From an uncultured Christensenella sp. (GTDB lineage: Bacteria > Bacillota > Clostridia > Christensenellales > Pumilibacteraceae): a DNA stretch of 59,385 nt. The DNA lies in assembly GCA_910577435.1 (NCBI GenBank), contig CAJTLV010000008.1:48157-107541 (forward strand), given 5' to 3'. Positions within the stretch are counted from its first letter, which is position 1; each line of letters starts with the position of its first letter. Below, piece after piece: positions 40,461 to 49,752 of the stretch. The notes under the pieces are model-generated. The model was given only the letters and a program-made list of their open reading frames with translations, had not been told where the DNA came from and ran no database searches. The position numbers and the translations under genes were made by a program.

Positions 40461-42620
40461 ATGGAAAAAACGGAAGAGCCGGCAATATTGTTCGGCAAAT
40501 CAAAATGGATATGGTCGAATGAAATATTCGGCAAAGATTCGGACGTGATTTTCCGCCGTATCGTATCGTTCGTCGATAAGCCGCCGTCACGCGCGCTGTG
40601 CCGCGCCGCGTGCGACACGCAGTATTATCTGTTCGTCAACGACAATGCCGTCGTTTGGCAGGGCGGGTTTGCGCGCTCGGTGAACGCGTACTACGACGAG
40701 TTCGACATTTCGAAGTACCTCTCGAAGGGCGATAACGTTATCGTCGTTTATGCGAGATATTTCGGCAACGGCGGGCGTGATCTCGTGCCGAGCGGGCGAG
40801 CGGGCTTTATTTTCGAATGCCCCGACCTGAATATTTTCAGCGACGGAACTTTCTCCGCTTACGAGAATCCCGCATACGTGACGCCGCACGCCAATAACAG
40901 TTACTGCGCGGGTCGCGATATTCTGTACGACGCGTCTCGCGAGGGACAGATACAAAACCACCGCGATCCGGCGTTCCGTTCGTCGCTGTTCCAGCCTGCG
41001 AAAGAACTCGACGCATATCCGGACGGATATATCGGAGCATTGTTGCCCCGACCGTTGCCGATGTACAGATTTTCGGCGCAGCCGGTGATCGGCAAGTATA
41101 AAAAATCGTGCGATCAGTTTCACGGCGATACGTATACCATAACCCTGCCCAAGATGTCGCGCGTCACGCCGTATATGGAAGTGACGGGCAACGGTCAGGA
41201 AAAAATAGAGATTTTCACCGATCGCAGCGACTGCGGCGGAACGTTCGGCGACGAGAACAGCGTTTATCGCGCGCACACGATCGAGTATATCACAAAACCG
41301 ACGTTAAACGTATTCGAGGGATTGTTGCCTATGACGGGCGAAAAGCTTATATTCTCGATGCCGCGCACCGTCAAGGTGTTGAAGCTCGGTTATCGCGAAC
41401 TCGGCTACGCGACGGATCCCAACTGCTTTGTAAAGACGGACAGCGATCGGCTGAATACGTTATTCGACAAGGCGAAGAACACACTTTACGCGTGCTTGGG
41501 TTCGACGATAATGGATACGCCCGAGCGCGAGCGCACAATGTGGTTGGGCGACAGCTCGATAGCGGCGCGCGCGCTGTATCTTTCGTATGACGGCGCGGGG
41601 AAGATCGTCAGAAAGGTCATCGACGATATACTGGCGACAGCGGACGGCGACGTGCTTTTGAGTTGCGTACCGGGCAATGTACCCGTCGATATTCCGGCAC
41701 ACGGACTGCTTGCGCTGTCCGAGTACGGACTGTTCGCGCAATACCGCAACTTCGAGAACAGCCGAGAATTGTTCGACGGCGCGTACGGTAAGCTGTGCGA
41801 ATATTTGATGCTGTGGGATATGACCGAACACGGGGTGGCGCTCCGCGACGGAAACCGCAGGTGGTACGACAATCTGTACAACATAGACGAACCGCTCGTC
41901 GAGAACGCGCTGTACTATTCGGCGTGCAAGTTTATGCGCGATGTGGGAAGAGAGATAGGCGACAGCGAGTATGACGAGACGTTCGAAGATCGAATGGAAA
42001 ACATCGCCGATTATATCGAGAGCTGTTGGAACGGTCTCGGTTACTCGTCGCAGGGCGACGCGCTCGACGACCGTGCGAATGCGCTCATCGTGCTTGCGGA
42101 ACTTGTTCCGGACGAGCGCAAGGAGTCTGTGGCTCGGCTTTTGTCGGCTGTCCAGAACGCATCGCCGTATATGGAATGGGCGGTCATCGAAGCGTTGTGT
42201 AAGCTTGACAAACGCGACGCGGCGCTTTCGCGATTCACGTCGCGTTATGCGGTTGCCGCCGAAGACGGATGCTCGACATTGGGCGAGGATTTCGGCGGAT
42301 ACGGCACCAAGTGCCAGAGTTACCAGGCGCAGGTAATTACCGAGATAATTTCGCTGTTCGGCGGTATCAATGTGAAAAACGGCGCGCGCGAAATTTCGAT
42401 CGCGCCCGATTTCGGGATATTCGAAGATTTCAGATGTTCGATCACTCTTGCGACGGGCGAATTGGAAGTGCGCTATAAATCGGGTTCGAAGATAGAGATA
42501 ATAATAGACAACCGCACGAGCGGCAAAGTGACACTCGACGTAGCGCCCGAACGAATGCTGAGACCGACCGAACGACGGACAATACTGCTCAACAAGGGTA
42601 AGAACAAGTTCGCGATTTAA
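40461..42620 (+). CDS. GH78-like alpha-L-rhamnosidase
   Basis: 719 residues from ATG 40461, with a GGGGA SD; an in-frame TTG at 40443 is less likely. N-terminal beta-sandwich modules (WIWSNEIF..., DTQYYLFVNDNAVVWQGGFA). The catalytic (alpha/alpha)6 barrel follows, with the GH78 signature DTPERERTMWLGDSS near residue 355 and a second conserved stretch DEPLVENALYYSACKF. A C-terminal beta domain ends it. GH78 enzymes release terminal alpha-L-rhamnose from plant glycosides. No signal peptide, so it acts in the cytosol on imported glycosides; that is inference. Controlled by a palindromic operator just upstream. Confidence 0.8.
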   Translation: MEKTEEPAILFGKSKWIWSNEIFGKDSDVIFRRIVSFVDKPPSRALCRAACDTQYYLFVNDNAVVWQGGFARSVNAYYDEFDISKYLSKGDNVIVVYARYFGNGGRDLVPSGRAGFIFECPDLNIFSDGTFSAYENPAYVTPHANNSYCAGRDILYDASREGQIQNHRDPAFRSSLFQPAKELDAYPDGYIGALLPRPLPMYRFSAQPVIGKYKKSCDQFHGDTYTITLPKMSRVTPYMEVTGNGQEKIEIFTDRSDCGGTFGDENSVYRAHTIEYITKPTLNVFEGLLPMTGEKLIFSMPRTVKVLKLGYRELGYATDPNCFVKTDSDRLNTLFDKAKNTLYACLGSTIMDTPERERTMWLGDSSIAARALYLSYDGAGKIVRKVIDDILATADGDVLLSCVPGNVPVDIPAHGLLALSEYGLFAQYRNFENSRELFDGAYGKLCEYLMLWDMTEHGVALRDGNRRWYDNLYNIDEPLVENALYYSACKFMRDVGREIGDSEYDETFEDRMENIADYIESCWNGLGYSSQGDALDDRANALIVLAELVPDERKESVARLLSAVQNASPYMEWAVIEALCKLDKRDAALSRFTSRYAVAAEDGCSTLGEDFGGYGTKCQSYQAQVITEIISLFGGINVKNGAREISIAPDFGIFEDFRCSITLATGELEVRYKSGSKIEIIIDNRTSGKVTLDVAPERMLRPTERRTILLNKGKNKFAI

Positions 42621-42631
42621 CCACCCTTGCT

Positions 42632-43711
42632 ATGAACACCGCTAAGTATCTTAAATTTTTACGTCAATCGCTGGACGAGGGCGAAATCCCGCAGGAGCTG
42701 TACGATTCGACCGTCGCGGAGATAGAAAAATCGGGCGGTATGAACAGGGATATATACCGACGCTTCCTGTCCGAACTCGAACGGCGGCGACTGTTCAACG
42801 TAAAGACCGAGCCTATCAACTATGAAAACAGCGCCAAGACCGACGGAACTTATAAATACTCGCACAGGAAAAACCCGTTTTGGAATATCGGTCACGGGAT
42901 AACGGCGTTCATATTCAAATTGCTCGGCGGATACTTGCTCGGCGGGATCGTATACGGCGCTTGGCGCGTTAAGGACAGGAAAAAGCTCAAAAACCTGAAA
43001 GGCGCGTTCATAACCACGTCCAACCACGTCGGATACGTCGACGCGGCGCTGACCAGACGAGCGCTGGGGTTCAAAAAACAGTATATCGTCGCCGCGCCGT
43101 TCAATTGCAAAAATACGCTCGGCGGCGGCATTCTCAAAATCGCCACGATGATCCCGTTGCCCTGTTCGGTCAAAGGCGTGCGAGCGTTTAACGACGAACT
43201 GAAATACGTTGCGTCGCGCGGTGCGGCGATCCACTTCTATGCCGAGCAAACGATGTGGATCCGGTATGAAAAGCCGCGTCCGTATAAAGAGGGCGCGTTC
43301 TATTACGCGGATATGCTCGACGTTCCCGTAGTGCCTATGTTTTACTGTTTTCGCGAACCGAAGGGATTGCGCAAGCTGTTCGGACTGCCGCGAGCCGACA
43401 TACGCATAGGCGATCCCATTTATTCGGACAAGTCATTGCCAAAAAACGAGCGCAAGGCGGATATGGCGCGTCGCGCTTACTCGGCGGCGGTTGCCATTTA
43501 CGAAGATTATAACCGCAAGCCGCTCGAATATCTGCCCGAACTCGATGTCACGGCGGCGTATGCGGCGGTAACCGACGAAGCGTCTATCGACGAAATGCAA
43601 CCGAATTCGACGGCGGACGCGGAAAATCCCGACGGCGCCGAGAATATAATTTTTAACGAAAATACATCCACAAGAGAGAGCGATTATGTCAAAAACGATA
43701 GCGATTGCTAA
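42632..43711 (+). CDS. plsC: 1-acyl-sn-glycerol-3-phosphate acyltransferase-like
   Basis: 359 residues. The HxxxxD acyl-transfer motif is present (TTSNHVGYVDAAL, His near residue 131), and a phosphate-binding segment (YAEQTMWIRYEKPRPYKEGAFYYA) follows. N-terminal about 90 residues carry a small helical module, then one hydrophobic segment; the C-terminal about 70 residues are acidic and unusual. It makes phosphatidic acid or a related lipid at the membrane. Starts 12 nt after the GH gene with no SD. The 3' end overlaps soj by 26 nt. Confidence 0.82.
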   Translation: MNTAKYLKFLRQSLDEGEIPQELYDSTVAEIEKSGGMNRDIYRRFLSELERRRLFNVKTEPINYENSAKTDGTYKYSHRKNPFWNIGHGITAFIFKLLGGYLLGGIVYGAWRVKDRKKLKNLKGAFITTSNHVGYVDAALTRRALGFKKQYIVAAPFNCKNTLGGGILKIATMIPLPCSVKGVRAFNDELKYVASRGAAIHFYAEQTMWIRYEKPRPYKEGAFYYADMLDVPVVPMFYCFREPKGLRKLFGLPRADIRIGDPIYSDKSLPKNERKADMARRAYSAAVAIYEDYNRKPLEYLPELDVTAAYAAVTDEASIDEMQPNSTADAENPDGAENIIFNENTSTRESDYVKNDSDC

Positions 43712-44501
43712 CCAAAAAGGCGGCGTCGGCAAGACGACGACGTGCATCAATCTCGCGGCATACTTTGCGGCGTTCGGTAAGCGCGTGCTTATTATAGACA
43801 ACGACCCGCAGGGCAACGCGTCAAGCGGACTGGGTATAGAAAAGCACAAAGTCAAGCGCTCGGTGTACAGCTTGGTCGTGGGCGACTGCACCGCGAAGGA
43901 GGCGATACTTCCGACCTGCGTAGACGGCTTGGATATTATTCCCTCGAACATAGATCTCGCGGGCGCGGAGGTAGAGCTTGTCAGTTTTGCCAATCGAGAG
44001 CATTTGCTCAAACGCGCACTTGCGCCGATCAAGGACGAATACGATTACATATTCATCGACTGTCCGCCGTTTATAGGGCTTTTGACGCTCAATGCGCTCA
44101 CTGCCGCCGATTCCATTCTCATACCTATGCAGGGCGAGTATTTCGCGCTCGAGGGGTTGAGCCAGCTGATGAACACTATCAAGCTGACAAAAAAAATTCT
44201 CAACCATTCGCTCGAAATAGAGGGCGTGGTAGTTACGATGTTCAGTTCACGCACCAACCTTGTCAATAACGTTGCGGAAGAGATAACACACTTTTTCGGC
44301 AAGAAAGCATTTGCGACGCGTATTCCGCGCAGCATACGGCTTGCGGAAGCGCCGTCGTTCGGTATGCCGATAACGCAGTTCGATCCCACGTCGACGGGCG
44401 GCATCGCGTATAAAAACCTCGCCGAAGAGATGCTTAACCGCAACCGCGATCCGTTCGAGCCGATCAAAAACTTGTCCGCTCTCAAAAGAAAAATGCAATA
44501 A
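43686..44501 (+). CDS. soj: Chromosome-partition ATPase (Soj/ParA)
   Basis: 271 residues with the deviant Walker A KGGVGKTT (near residue 11), DNDPQGNASSGLG and FIDCPPFIGLLTLNAL, plus the C-terminal SxFDPTSTGGIAYKNL tail. It cycles on DNA with ParB (Spo0J) to move the origin and feeds sporulation control. The gene starts inside the end of the acyltransferase gene, with an AGAGAG SD. No parB follows; a terminator and then a convergent ppx do. In most Firmicutes soj is directly followed by spo0J, so that partner must lie elsewhere. Confidence 0.93.
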   Translation: MSKTIAIANQKGGVGKTTTCINLAAYFAAFGKRVLIIDNDPQGNASSGLGIEKHKVKRSVYSLVVGDCTAKEAILPTCVDGLDIIPSNIDLAGAEVELVSFANREHLLKRALAPIKDEYDYIFIDCPPFIGLLTLNALTAADSILIPMQGEYFALEGLSQLMNTIKLTKKILNHSLEIEGVVVTMFSSRTNLVNNVAEEITHFFGKKAFATRIPRSIRLAEAPSFGMPITQFDPTSTGGIAYKNLAEEMLNRNRDPFEPIKNLSALKRKMQ

Positions 44502-44525
44502 AAAGAGCCGTAAGGCTCTTTTTAA
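44501..44525 (+). terminator. Terminator after soj
   Basis: A 9-bp perfect stem (44501-44509 with 44514-44522, AAAAGAGCC/GGCTCTTTT) with more T residues. Confidence 0.85.
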
Positions 44526-44612
44526 TTGTGAATCGGAAATCGAAGTCCGATCGAGACGGAGTGCGTGATTCGAAACGTCTCGATTTGACCGACGCGGTAA
44601 GCGCGTGCCGGA

Positions 44613-45431
44613 TTATAAAAGCGCCGCTTCCAAATTACCGCTGTCCGACACGTAGAAATCAGTCGCGCCGATGTGATTGATAAGCGCTTGGAAAATGATC
44701 GCGCCGTATGGCGCGGTGTCGGCGCGGTTTTTCACGACGGGGCGGAGAGTGGACAGCTTATTGCTCAAAAGTACGGGCATAATGTCATCGAGTTCGCGGG
44801 CGGTGAAATGCGCGCCGTTTATTTTTTCAGCGTCGTAAACGTTAATATTCAGCATTGCGGCGGCGATCGTGCAAGCGCTTCCGCCGATGAGAACAAGCGG
44901 GTACGGCTTGATCTCGCCGTAAGCTTCGACGAGCGTCGGCGCACTGTCTATCGCCGCGCGGTAGTTGCCGTCGAATTTGTTTTTGAGTACGACAACGCCG
45001 AGCGGCAGACTTTTTACGAAGTCGGGCGTTTTGCCGTCGCTTGCGGAGATAAGTTCCATACTTCCGCCGCCGAGATCGCAGACGGTCACTGCGCCGCTCG
45101 GTTTGACTGCGCCGCGCAGTGCGAATTCCGCTTCTTCGGCGGGCGAAAGAACGCGCACGTCAATGCCCGTTTCGTTCTTGACCGCCGCGCAAAACTCCGC
45201 GCCGTCGGCGGCGCTCCGCACCGCTTCCGTAGCGAACGCGAGTACGCTTTCGCACGCACCGCATTCTGCGGCGAACGCTTTAAGCGCGTCCAGCGTGGCG
45301 CGCACTCCGTTTTGCGACAGCCTGCCCGTCGCCGTCAGTCCGTCGGCGAGTTTTGTTATTACCGAACGGCGAACGCCGTTCGATATTGCGAGCCGAACCG
45401 AATTCGAACCTATGTCTATTGCCGCGCGCAT
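44613..45431 (-). CDS. Exopolyphosphatase / Ppx-GppA family
   Basis: 272 residues from ATG 45431 (AAGGAG SD). ASKHA-type phosphate-binding motifs: AAIDIGSNSVRLAIS at the N-terminus, TVCDLGGGSMELI, and a second GGSACTIAAAML. It cleaves terminal phosphates of polyphosphate or pppGpp. Shorter than E. coli Ppx (about 500), having only the two N-terminal domains, common in Clostridia. First of a minus-strand cluster that also holds divIC-like and ridA. Confidence 0.85.
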   Translation of the reverse strand: MRAAIDIGSNSVRLAISNGVRRSVITKLADGLTATGRLSQNGVRATLDALKAFAAECGACESVLAFATEAVRSAADGAEFCAAVKNETGIDVRVLSPAEEAEFALRGAVKPSGAVTVCDLGGGSMELISASDGKTPDFVKSLPLGVVVLKNKFDGNYRAAIDSAPTLVEAYGEIKPYPLVLIGGSACTIAAAMLNINVYDAEKINGAHFTARELDDIMPVLLSNKLSTLRPVVKNRADTAPYGAIIFQALINHIGATDFYVSDSGNLEAALL

Positions 45432-45492
45432 AATTACTCCTTGAATAAGATAATCGAGAAAACAAAAGGCGCACCGCACGGCGCGCCCGTTT

Positions 45493-45774
45493 TTACTTGA
45501 CTTCGATGATTATTTCGCCGCGCTTTACCATATCGAGATAATAGCGCGCATAGTCCTCGACGAATTCGGACGAGCCGCAGTAATCGAGCACTTTGCCGTT
45601 TTCATCGATGACTCGATCCAGAAATGCGGCTTGCTCGGCGAGCTTGTCGCGGCGGTTGTTGACCGCGCCGAGTTTCACAAGGTTGACGATAAGCGCGACG
45701 ATAAGCACGACGAGCAGTATCGCCATAGAAACGACTATGATCTTTTTTACTGTCGAAATGTTAGACTTTGCCAT
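45493..45774 (-). CDS. DivIC/FtsB-like septum protein
   Basis: 93 residues. Short cytoplasmic basic start, one transmembrane helix at about residues 12-32 (IVVSMAILLVVLIVALIVNLVKL), then a coiled-coil (RRDKLAEQAAFLDRVIDEN) and an external end, as in the FtsB/DivIC family that builds the divisome with FtsL and DivIB. No SD; promoter 45784-45812 leaves a leader of only about 3 nt. It sits between ridA and ppx. Confidence 0.8.
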   Translation of the reverse strand: MAKSNISTVKKIIVVSMAILLVVLIVALIVNLVKLGAVNNRRDKLAEQAAFLDRVIDENGKVLDYCGSSEFVEDYARYYLDMVKRGEIIIEVK

Positions 45775-45783
45775 AACAATATA

Positions 45784-45812
45784 ATATTATCACCGAATAA
45801 AATGTTTGTCAA
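45784..45812 (-). promoter_or_regulatory. Promoter of the divIC-like gene
   Basis: Minus strand TTGACA (45812-45807), 17-nt spacer, TAATAT (45789-45784). It places +1 at 45777, three bases before the start codon. Confidence 0.7.
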
Positions 45813-46192
45813 GTCTTTGCGACGAACTCTATTTCTACCTTTGCGGCTTTGGGTAGCGCTCCCACCTGCACGCACGAGCGCGCGGGGTATGGCTGTTTGA
45901 AGTATTCCCCGTAAATGCCGTTGACGGTGGCGAAGTCGTTGAGATCGGTTAGGAACACGGTCGTCTTTAATACGTCGGAATAGGTAAGTCCGCACTCGGC
46001 GAGTACCGCGCCGATGTTTTTAAGCACCTGTTCGGTCTGCGCCGCGACGTCGTCGCTTTCTATATTGCCCGTCGCGGGGTTTATCGGGATCTGTCCCGAC
46101 GCGAACAGCAGTCCTTCGGTGAGTATCGCCTGCGAGTAAGGTCCGATCGCCGCCGGCGCGTCTGTCGTGTTTACCTGTTTCTTTGTTGACAT
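45809..46192 (-). CDS. ridA: RidA family enamine/imine deaminase
   Basis: 127 residues, normal length. Pattern: APAAIGPYSQAILTEGLLFASGQIPINPATG near the N-terminus; the catalytic Arg in PYPARSCVQVGALPKAAKVEIEFVA. It hydrolyses reactive enamines formed by threonine dehydratase and related enzymes. SD GGAGG precedes ATG 46192. Confidence 0.92.
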   Translation of the reverse strand: MSTKKQVNTTDAPAAIGPYSQAILTEGLLFASGQIPINPATGNIESDDVAAQTEQVLKNIGAVLAECGLTYSDVLKTTVFLTDLNDFATVNGIYGEYFKQPYPARSCVQVGALPKAAKVEIEFVAKT

Positions 46193-46254
46193 TATGACCT
46201 CCGAATTTTATATGATAGTTTAATTAAACATTGCAGTCTGTCTGCAATTCCCGA

Positions 46255-47691
46255 TTAATTCAACGCCTGCTTCACCTTTTCGAGACGTTTGACCGCTTCG
46301 TCTTTGCCGAACAGTTTTATCATTTCTTCGCCGCCGCCGGGCGTCGCCGCCGCTCCCGTGAGCGCGATTCGGTATATCCACAGCACCTGACCTTTTTTGA
46401 GTCCGCGTTTTTCGGCGAGTGCGTTGAGACTGTCGGACAGGCGGTCTGTGAGCGCGTCCGCTTTCGTTATAGCGATACACTCGTCTATAAGTTCGCGCGC
46501 CATATTCTCGTCCGTTTTCCACTTCTTATTGGCGAACAGCGTAAAGTCGAACGGCTTGTCCGCTTTTTCGTCGAACGCGTCGAGGAACGCCGCGCGCTCG
46601 GCTATGTCGGACAGGATTTCGACGCGCGACTGCAACAGCTCGGACAGGTATTTGTAATCGATCTTTCTTTTGGGGAACAGCTTGTTGTAGTAGGGTTTGG
46701 CGAGTTTGTGAAACTCTTTTGCGGGCAGTTCTTTGACGTACAGCGAGTTGAGCCAGCGCATTTTCGTTTCGTCGAATATGGACGAAGACTTTTGAAGTCC
46801 GTCTATGGAGAAGCAGTCGATAAGCTCGTCCATAGACAGCTTTTCGCGATTGTCTTTGGGATTCCAACCGAGCAGGGCGATATAGTTGACTATGGCGTGA
46901 GGCAGGAAACCCTTATTCAGGAAATCCTCGAAACCTGCGTCGCCGTCGCGTTTGCTGAGCTTGTGGTTGGCGTCGCGCATTATCGGTTGCAGGTGAATGT
47001 ACACGGGACGATCCCAACCGAGCGCGTCGTACAGAAGATTGTACTTGGGCGTGGACATCAAATACTCCACGCCGCGAATGCAGTGCGTTATGCCCATCAG
47101 GTGGTCGTCGATGACGTTTGCGAAGTTGTACGTCGGCATTCCGTCCGACTTGATAAGGATATTATCTTCCAAGTCTTTGAAGTCGACGGTCACGTCGCCG
47201 AATACCTCGTCGTGATACGTGGATGTGCCGTGTTCGGGAATGTTCTGTCTTATTACGTACGGCTCGCCGCGCGCAATCCGCTCTTTCACTTCCGCTTTCG
47301 ACAGCGAAAGGCAGTGCTTGTCATACTTTGTAGCGCCCGCTTTGTGAATGTCTTCGAGTCGTTCTTTCGAACAGAAACAGCAGTACGCGTCGCCGCTCTC
47401 GACCAGTTTTTCGGCGTATTCGAGATATATCGCTTTGCGCTCCGACTGTATGTACGGACCGTAGTCGCCGCCCACGATAGGGCCTTCGTCATAGTGCATA
47501 CCCGCTTTATCCAGCGCCGAAATTATTATGTCCACAGCGCCCTTTACCTCGCGGGTCTGATCGGTGTCCTCTATGCGCAGAATGAATTTGCCGCCGTTCT
47601 TCTTGGCGAACAGATATGCATAGAGCGCGGTGCGTAAACCGCCTATATGAAGATACCCCGTCGGGCTGGGTGCGAATCTGGTGCGAACCAT
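46255..47691 (-). CDS. gltX: Glutamyl-tRNA synthetase
   Basis: 478 residues from ATG 47691; a GGAGG SD is 5-6 nt upstream, so the longer frame (to 47715) is rejected. Class I signature APSPTGYLHIGGLRTALY holds the HIGH-like motif, and DANHKLSKRDGD holds the KMSKS equivalent. Charges tRNA-Glu, and in many Firmicutes also tRNA-Gln before transamidation. It lies divergent from the dipeptidase, with a separate promoter on each side. Confidence 0.95.
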   Translation of the reverse strand: MVRTRFAPSPTGYLHIGGLRTALYAYLFAKKNGGKFILRIEDTDQTREVKGAVDIIISALDKAGMHYDEGPIVGGDYGPYIQSERKAIYLEYAEKLVESGDAYCCFCSKERLEDIHKAGATKYDKHCLSLSKAEVKERIARGEPYVIRQNIPEHGTSTYHDEVFGDVTVDFKDLEDNILIKSDGMPTYNFANVIDDHLMGITHCIRGVEYLMSTPKYNLLYDALGWDRPVYIHLQPIMRDANHKLSKRDGDAGFEDFLNKGFLPHAIVNYIALLGWNPKDNREKLSMDELIDCFSIDGLQKSSSIFDETKMRWLNSLYVKELPAKEFHKLAKPYYNKLFPKRKIDYKYLSELLQSRVEILSDIAERAAFLDAFDEKADKPFDFTLFANKKWKTDENMARELIDECIAITKADALTDRLSDSLNALAEKRGLKKGQVLWIYRIALTGAAATPGGGEEMIKLFGKDEAVKRLEKVKQALN

Positions 47692-47708
47692 ATAATCCTC
47701 CGTTTGGC

Positions 47709-47737
47709 TTGACAATAAAATATCGCGGTGTTAAAAT
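47709..47737 (+). promoter_or_regulatory. Promoter of the dipeptidase gene
   Basis: TTGACA 47709-47714, 17-nt spacer, TAAAAT 47732-47737. Confidence 0.75.
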
Positions 47738-47811
47738 ATTACCGATATCACAAGTATAAATCTTTTGCGGTCAAAACGCAAGTAAAAAGATTTCGCGGCA
47801 AGGAGATTTTA

Positions 47812-49218
47812 ATGAACGAAAAAGCAATTCTCGACGATCTCGGCGAAATAGTCGCTATTCCGAGCGTGTACGGCGAGCCGACGGCAGACGCGCCTTACGG
47901 CATAGAGTGCAAGCGCGCGCTCGAATGGTTCGTGGATAAGGCGCATTCATTCGGACTCGAAGCGAAGAATATAGACAACTATTGCGCTTACGCCGAAGTG
48001 GGTAGCGGTAAGGAATGTATCGGCATTCTGGCGCATCTCGACGTAGTCCCCGCAGGCAACGGCTGGGCGACTCCGCCGTTCAAAATGGTCGAAGAGGGCG
48101 GCAAAGTGTACGGCAGAGGAGTAGGCGACGATAAAGGTTCGGTCGTCGTGTGCCTGCACGCGCTCAAAGAACTGAAAGATAGCGGAGTCAAGCTCAAACG
48201 CCGAGTCCGTCTTATCGTAGGCGCGGACGAAGAGCGCGGCAGTTCGTGCATTCGTCACTATGTCGAAGTCGGCGGCGAGATACCGGTTATGTCGTTCGTT
48301 CCCGACTCGGAGTTTCCTATAATAAACAGCGAAAAGGGTATTTCGCATATGCGGCTCGTTTTCGAAGATAAGGCGCTCGCATCGAATATCTCGGCTATAT
48401 CGGGTGCGGAATGCCGCAACGCGCTCCCCGACAGATCGGTGATCGATCTCGTAAAAGGCGGCGCGCTTATTTCGGCGCTCGAAAAGGCGTGCGGCGGCAG
48501 TGTTACTGCCGATGTATTCAAAATGTCGCCCGCCGCAGACGTTATCATATCGATGGGCGCCGGCTTTTCCGATTTCGAAATAGAGAACGGAAGAGGAGGA
48601 ACGGCGATCGCCGCGCGCGGCACTGCCGAACACGCGTCCACTCCCGAAAAAGGCGACAGCGCGCTTTGGAAAACGCTCGGTCTGCTCGCCGCGTATAACG
48701 GCGTTATCGGTTCGAAGCATTTGAAAAACGTCTATGATTATCTTTGCACGCCGCTTGCCGCCGCAAAACTCGGGATCTACGTCGACGATCCGAAGAGCGG
48801 CGATCTGACGATGTGTATGTCGCAAGCCGCGATGAACGGCGACAAACTCGAACTTATCATAGACTTCCGTCTGCCGCTCGGCGTCACGCCCGATTTCGTA
48901 AAGAAGAATATCGAGAGCAAGCTCGGTTGCGCGGTAGAAGTGCTGGACTACCACGAGAATTTGTATATCGACGAGGACGCGCCGCTCATTCGCGCGCTAC
49001 TGGATGTGTACCGCAGAATAACGGGCGATAACACCCCGCCTCTTCAAACGGGCGGCGGCACGTATGCGCGGGAGCTTCCCAATGCCGTCGCGTTCGGATG
49101 TACGCCCGTCGATCTCGACATAAATATGCACCGCGCCGACGAGAATTTTCCGATAGCGCAGTTGTTCAAAAATTACGAGATCTATCTCGCGGCGGCGAAA
49201 GAACTTGCCGATCTGTAA
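47812..49218 (+). CDS. M20-family dipeptidase (PepV/Sapep-like)
   Basis: 468 residues from ATG 47812, with an AAGGAG SD; an upstream in-frame start lacks one. Zinc ligands fit the M20 pattern: H in ILAHLDVVPAG, D in YGRGVGDDKGS, E-E in GADEERGSSC, D in FVPDSEFPI and H in DINMHRADEN. A lid domain interrupts the catalytic domain at about 195-300. It cleaves dipeptides in the cytosol. Followed about 50 nt later by trxA. Confidence 0.88.
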   Translation: MNEKAILDDLGEIVAIPSVYGEPTADAPYGIECKRALEWFVDKAHSFGLEAKNIDNYCAYAEVGSGKECIGILAHLDVVPAGNGWATPPFKMVEEGGKVYGRGVGDDKGSVVVCLHALKELKDSGVKLKRRVRLIVGADEERGSSCIRHYVEVGGEIPVMSFVPDSEFPIINSEKGISHMRLVFEDKALASNISAISGAECRNALPDRSVIDLVKGGALISALEKACGGSVTADVFKMSPAADVIISMGAGFSDFEIENGRGGTAIAARGTAEHASTPEKGDSALWKTLGLLAAYNGVIGSKHLKNVYDYLCTPLAAAKLGIYVDDPKSGDLTMCMSQAAMNGDKLELIIDFRLPLGVTPDFVKKNIESKLGCAVEVLDYHENLYIDEDAPLIRALLDVYRRITGDNTPPLQTGGGTYARELPNAVAFGCTPVDLDINMHRADENFPIAQLFKNYEIYLAAAKELADL

Positions 49219-49269
49219 AAATAAATTCATATTTTAAGCAAATACTATATCAAAAAAGGAGATAATATT

Positions 49270-49578
49270 ATGGTATCACACAATCCCTCAAAATCGGAAT
49301 TCGATAAGCTCGTTTCGAGCGGTAAGACGGTAGTCGACTTTTGGGCGGGCTGGTGCGGCCCGTGCCGCTCGCAAGCGCCCATCGTCGAGCAGCTCGAAAG
49401 TACGACCGACGTAAATCTCATAAAGATCGACGTGGATGAGACTGCGTGTCAAGAACTCGTAGCCGAGTACGGAATATCGAGCATCCCGACGCTCGTCCTG
49501 TTCGACGGCGGCAAGCAGATATCAAGACTTGTCGGACTTACTCCGCTCGCAAAACTGAAAGAACACTTCGGAGTATAA
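49270..49578 (+). CDS. trxA: Thioredoxin
   Basis: 102 residues, normal length. Active site WCGPC at 28-32 (VVDFWAGWCGPCRSQAP) and the cis-Pro in SIPTLVLFDGG. Electron donor for ribonucleotide reductase and other reductases. SD AAAAAGGAG precedes ATG 49270. No ORF for thioredoxin reductase adjoins it. Confidence 0.94.
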   Translation: MVSHNPSKSEFDKLVSSGKTVVDFWAGWCGPCRSQAPIVEQLESTTDVNLIKIDVDETACQELVAEYGISSIPTLVLFDGGKQISRLVGLTPLAKLKEHFGV

Positions 49579-49593
49579 TACGCATATTTACTT

Positions 49594-49620
49594 TCGGCAT
49601 ATCTATCGGAAAGTGCGGAT
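49594..49620 (+). terminator. Weak hairpin after trxA
   Basis: CTTTCGG...CGGAAAG forms a short stem with no clear T-run; low confidence. Confidence 0.3.
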
Positions 49621-49693
49621 CGATTTAACGGTTCGCGCTTTTTATTTGAATCGAAAAGCGCCGTGAAAGTCACAAAAGATTTTGCGCATAGCA

Positions 49694-49722
49694 TTGAAAT
49701 TTGCGTAAATATGTGATATAAT
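49694..49722 (+). promoter_or_regulatory. Promoter of the HD-RYR-SLOG gene
   Basis: TTGAAA 49694-49699, 17-nt spacer, TATAAT 49717-49722. Confidence 0.75.
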
Positions 49723-49752
49723 ACGTAAAAAAATACACGGAGAAGAACGCAT

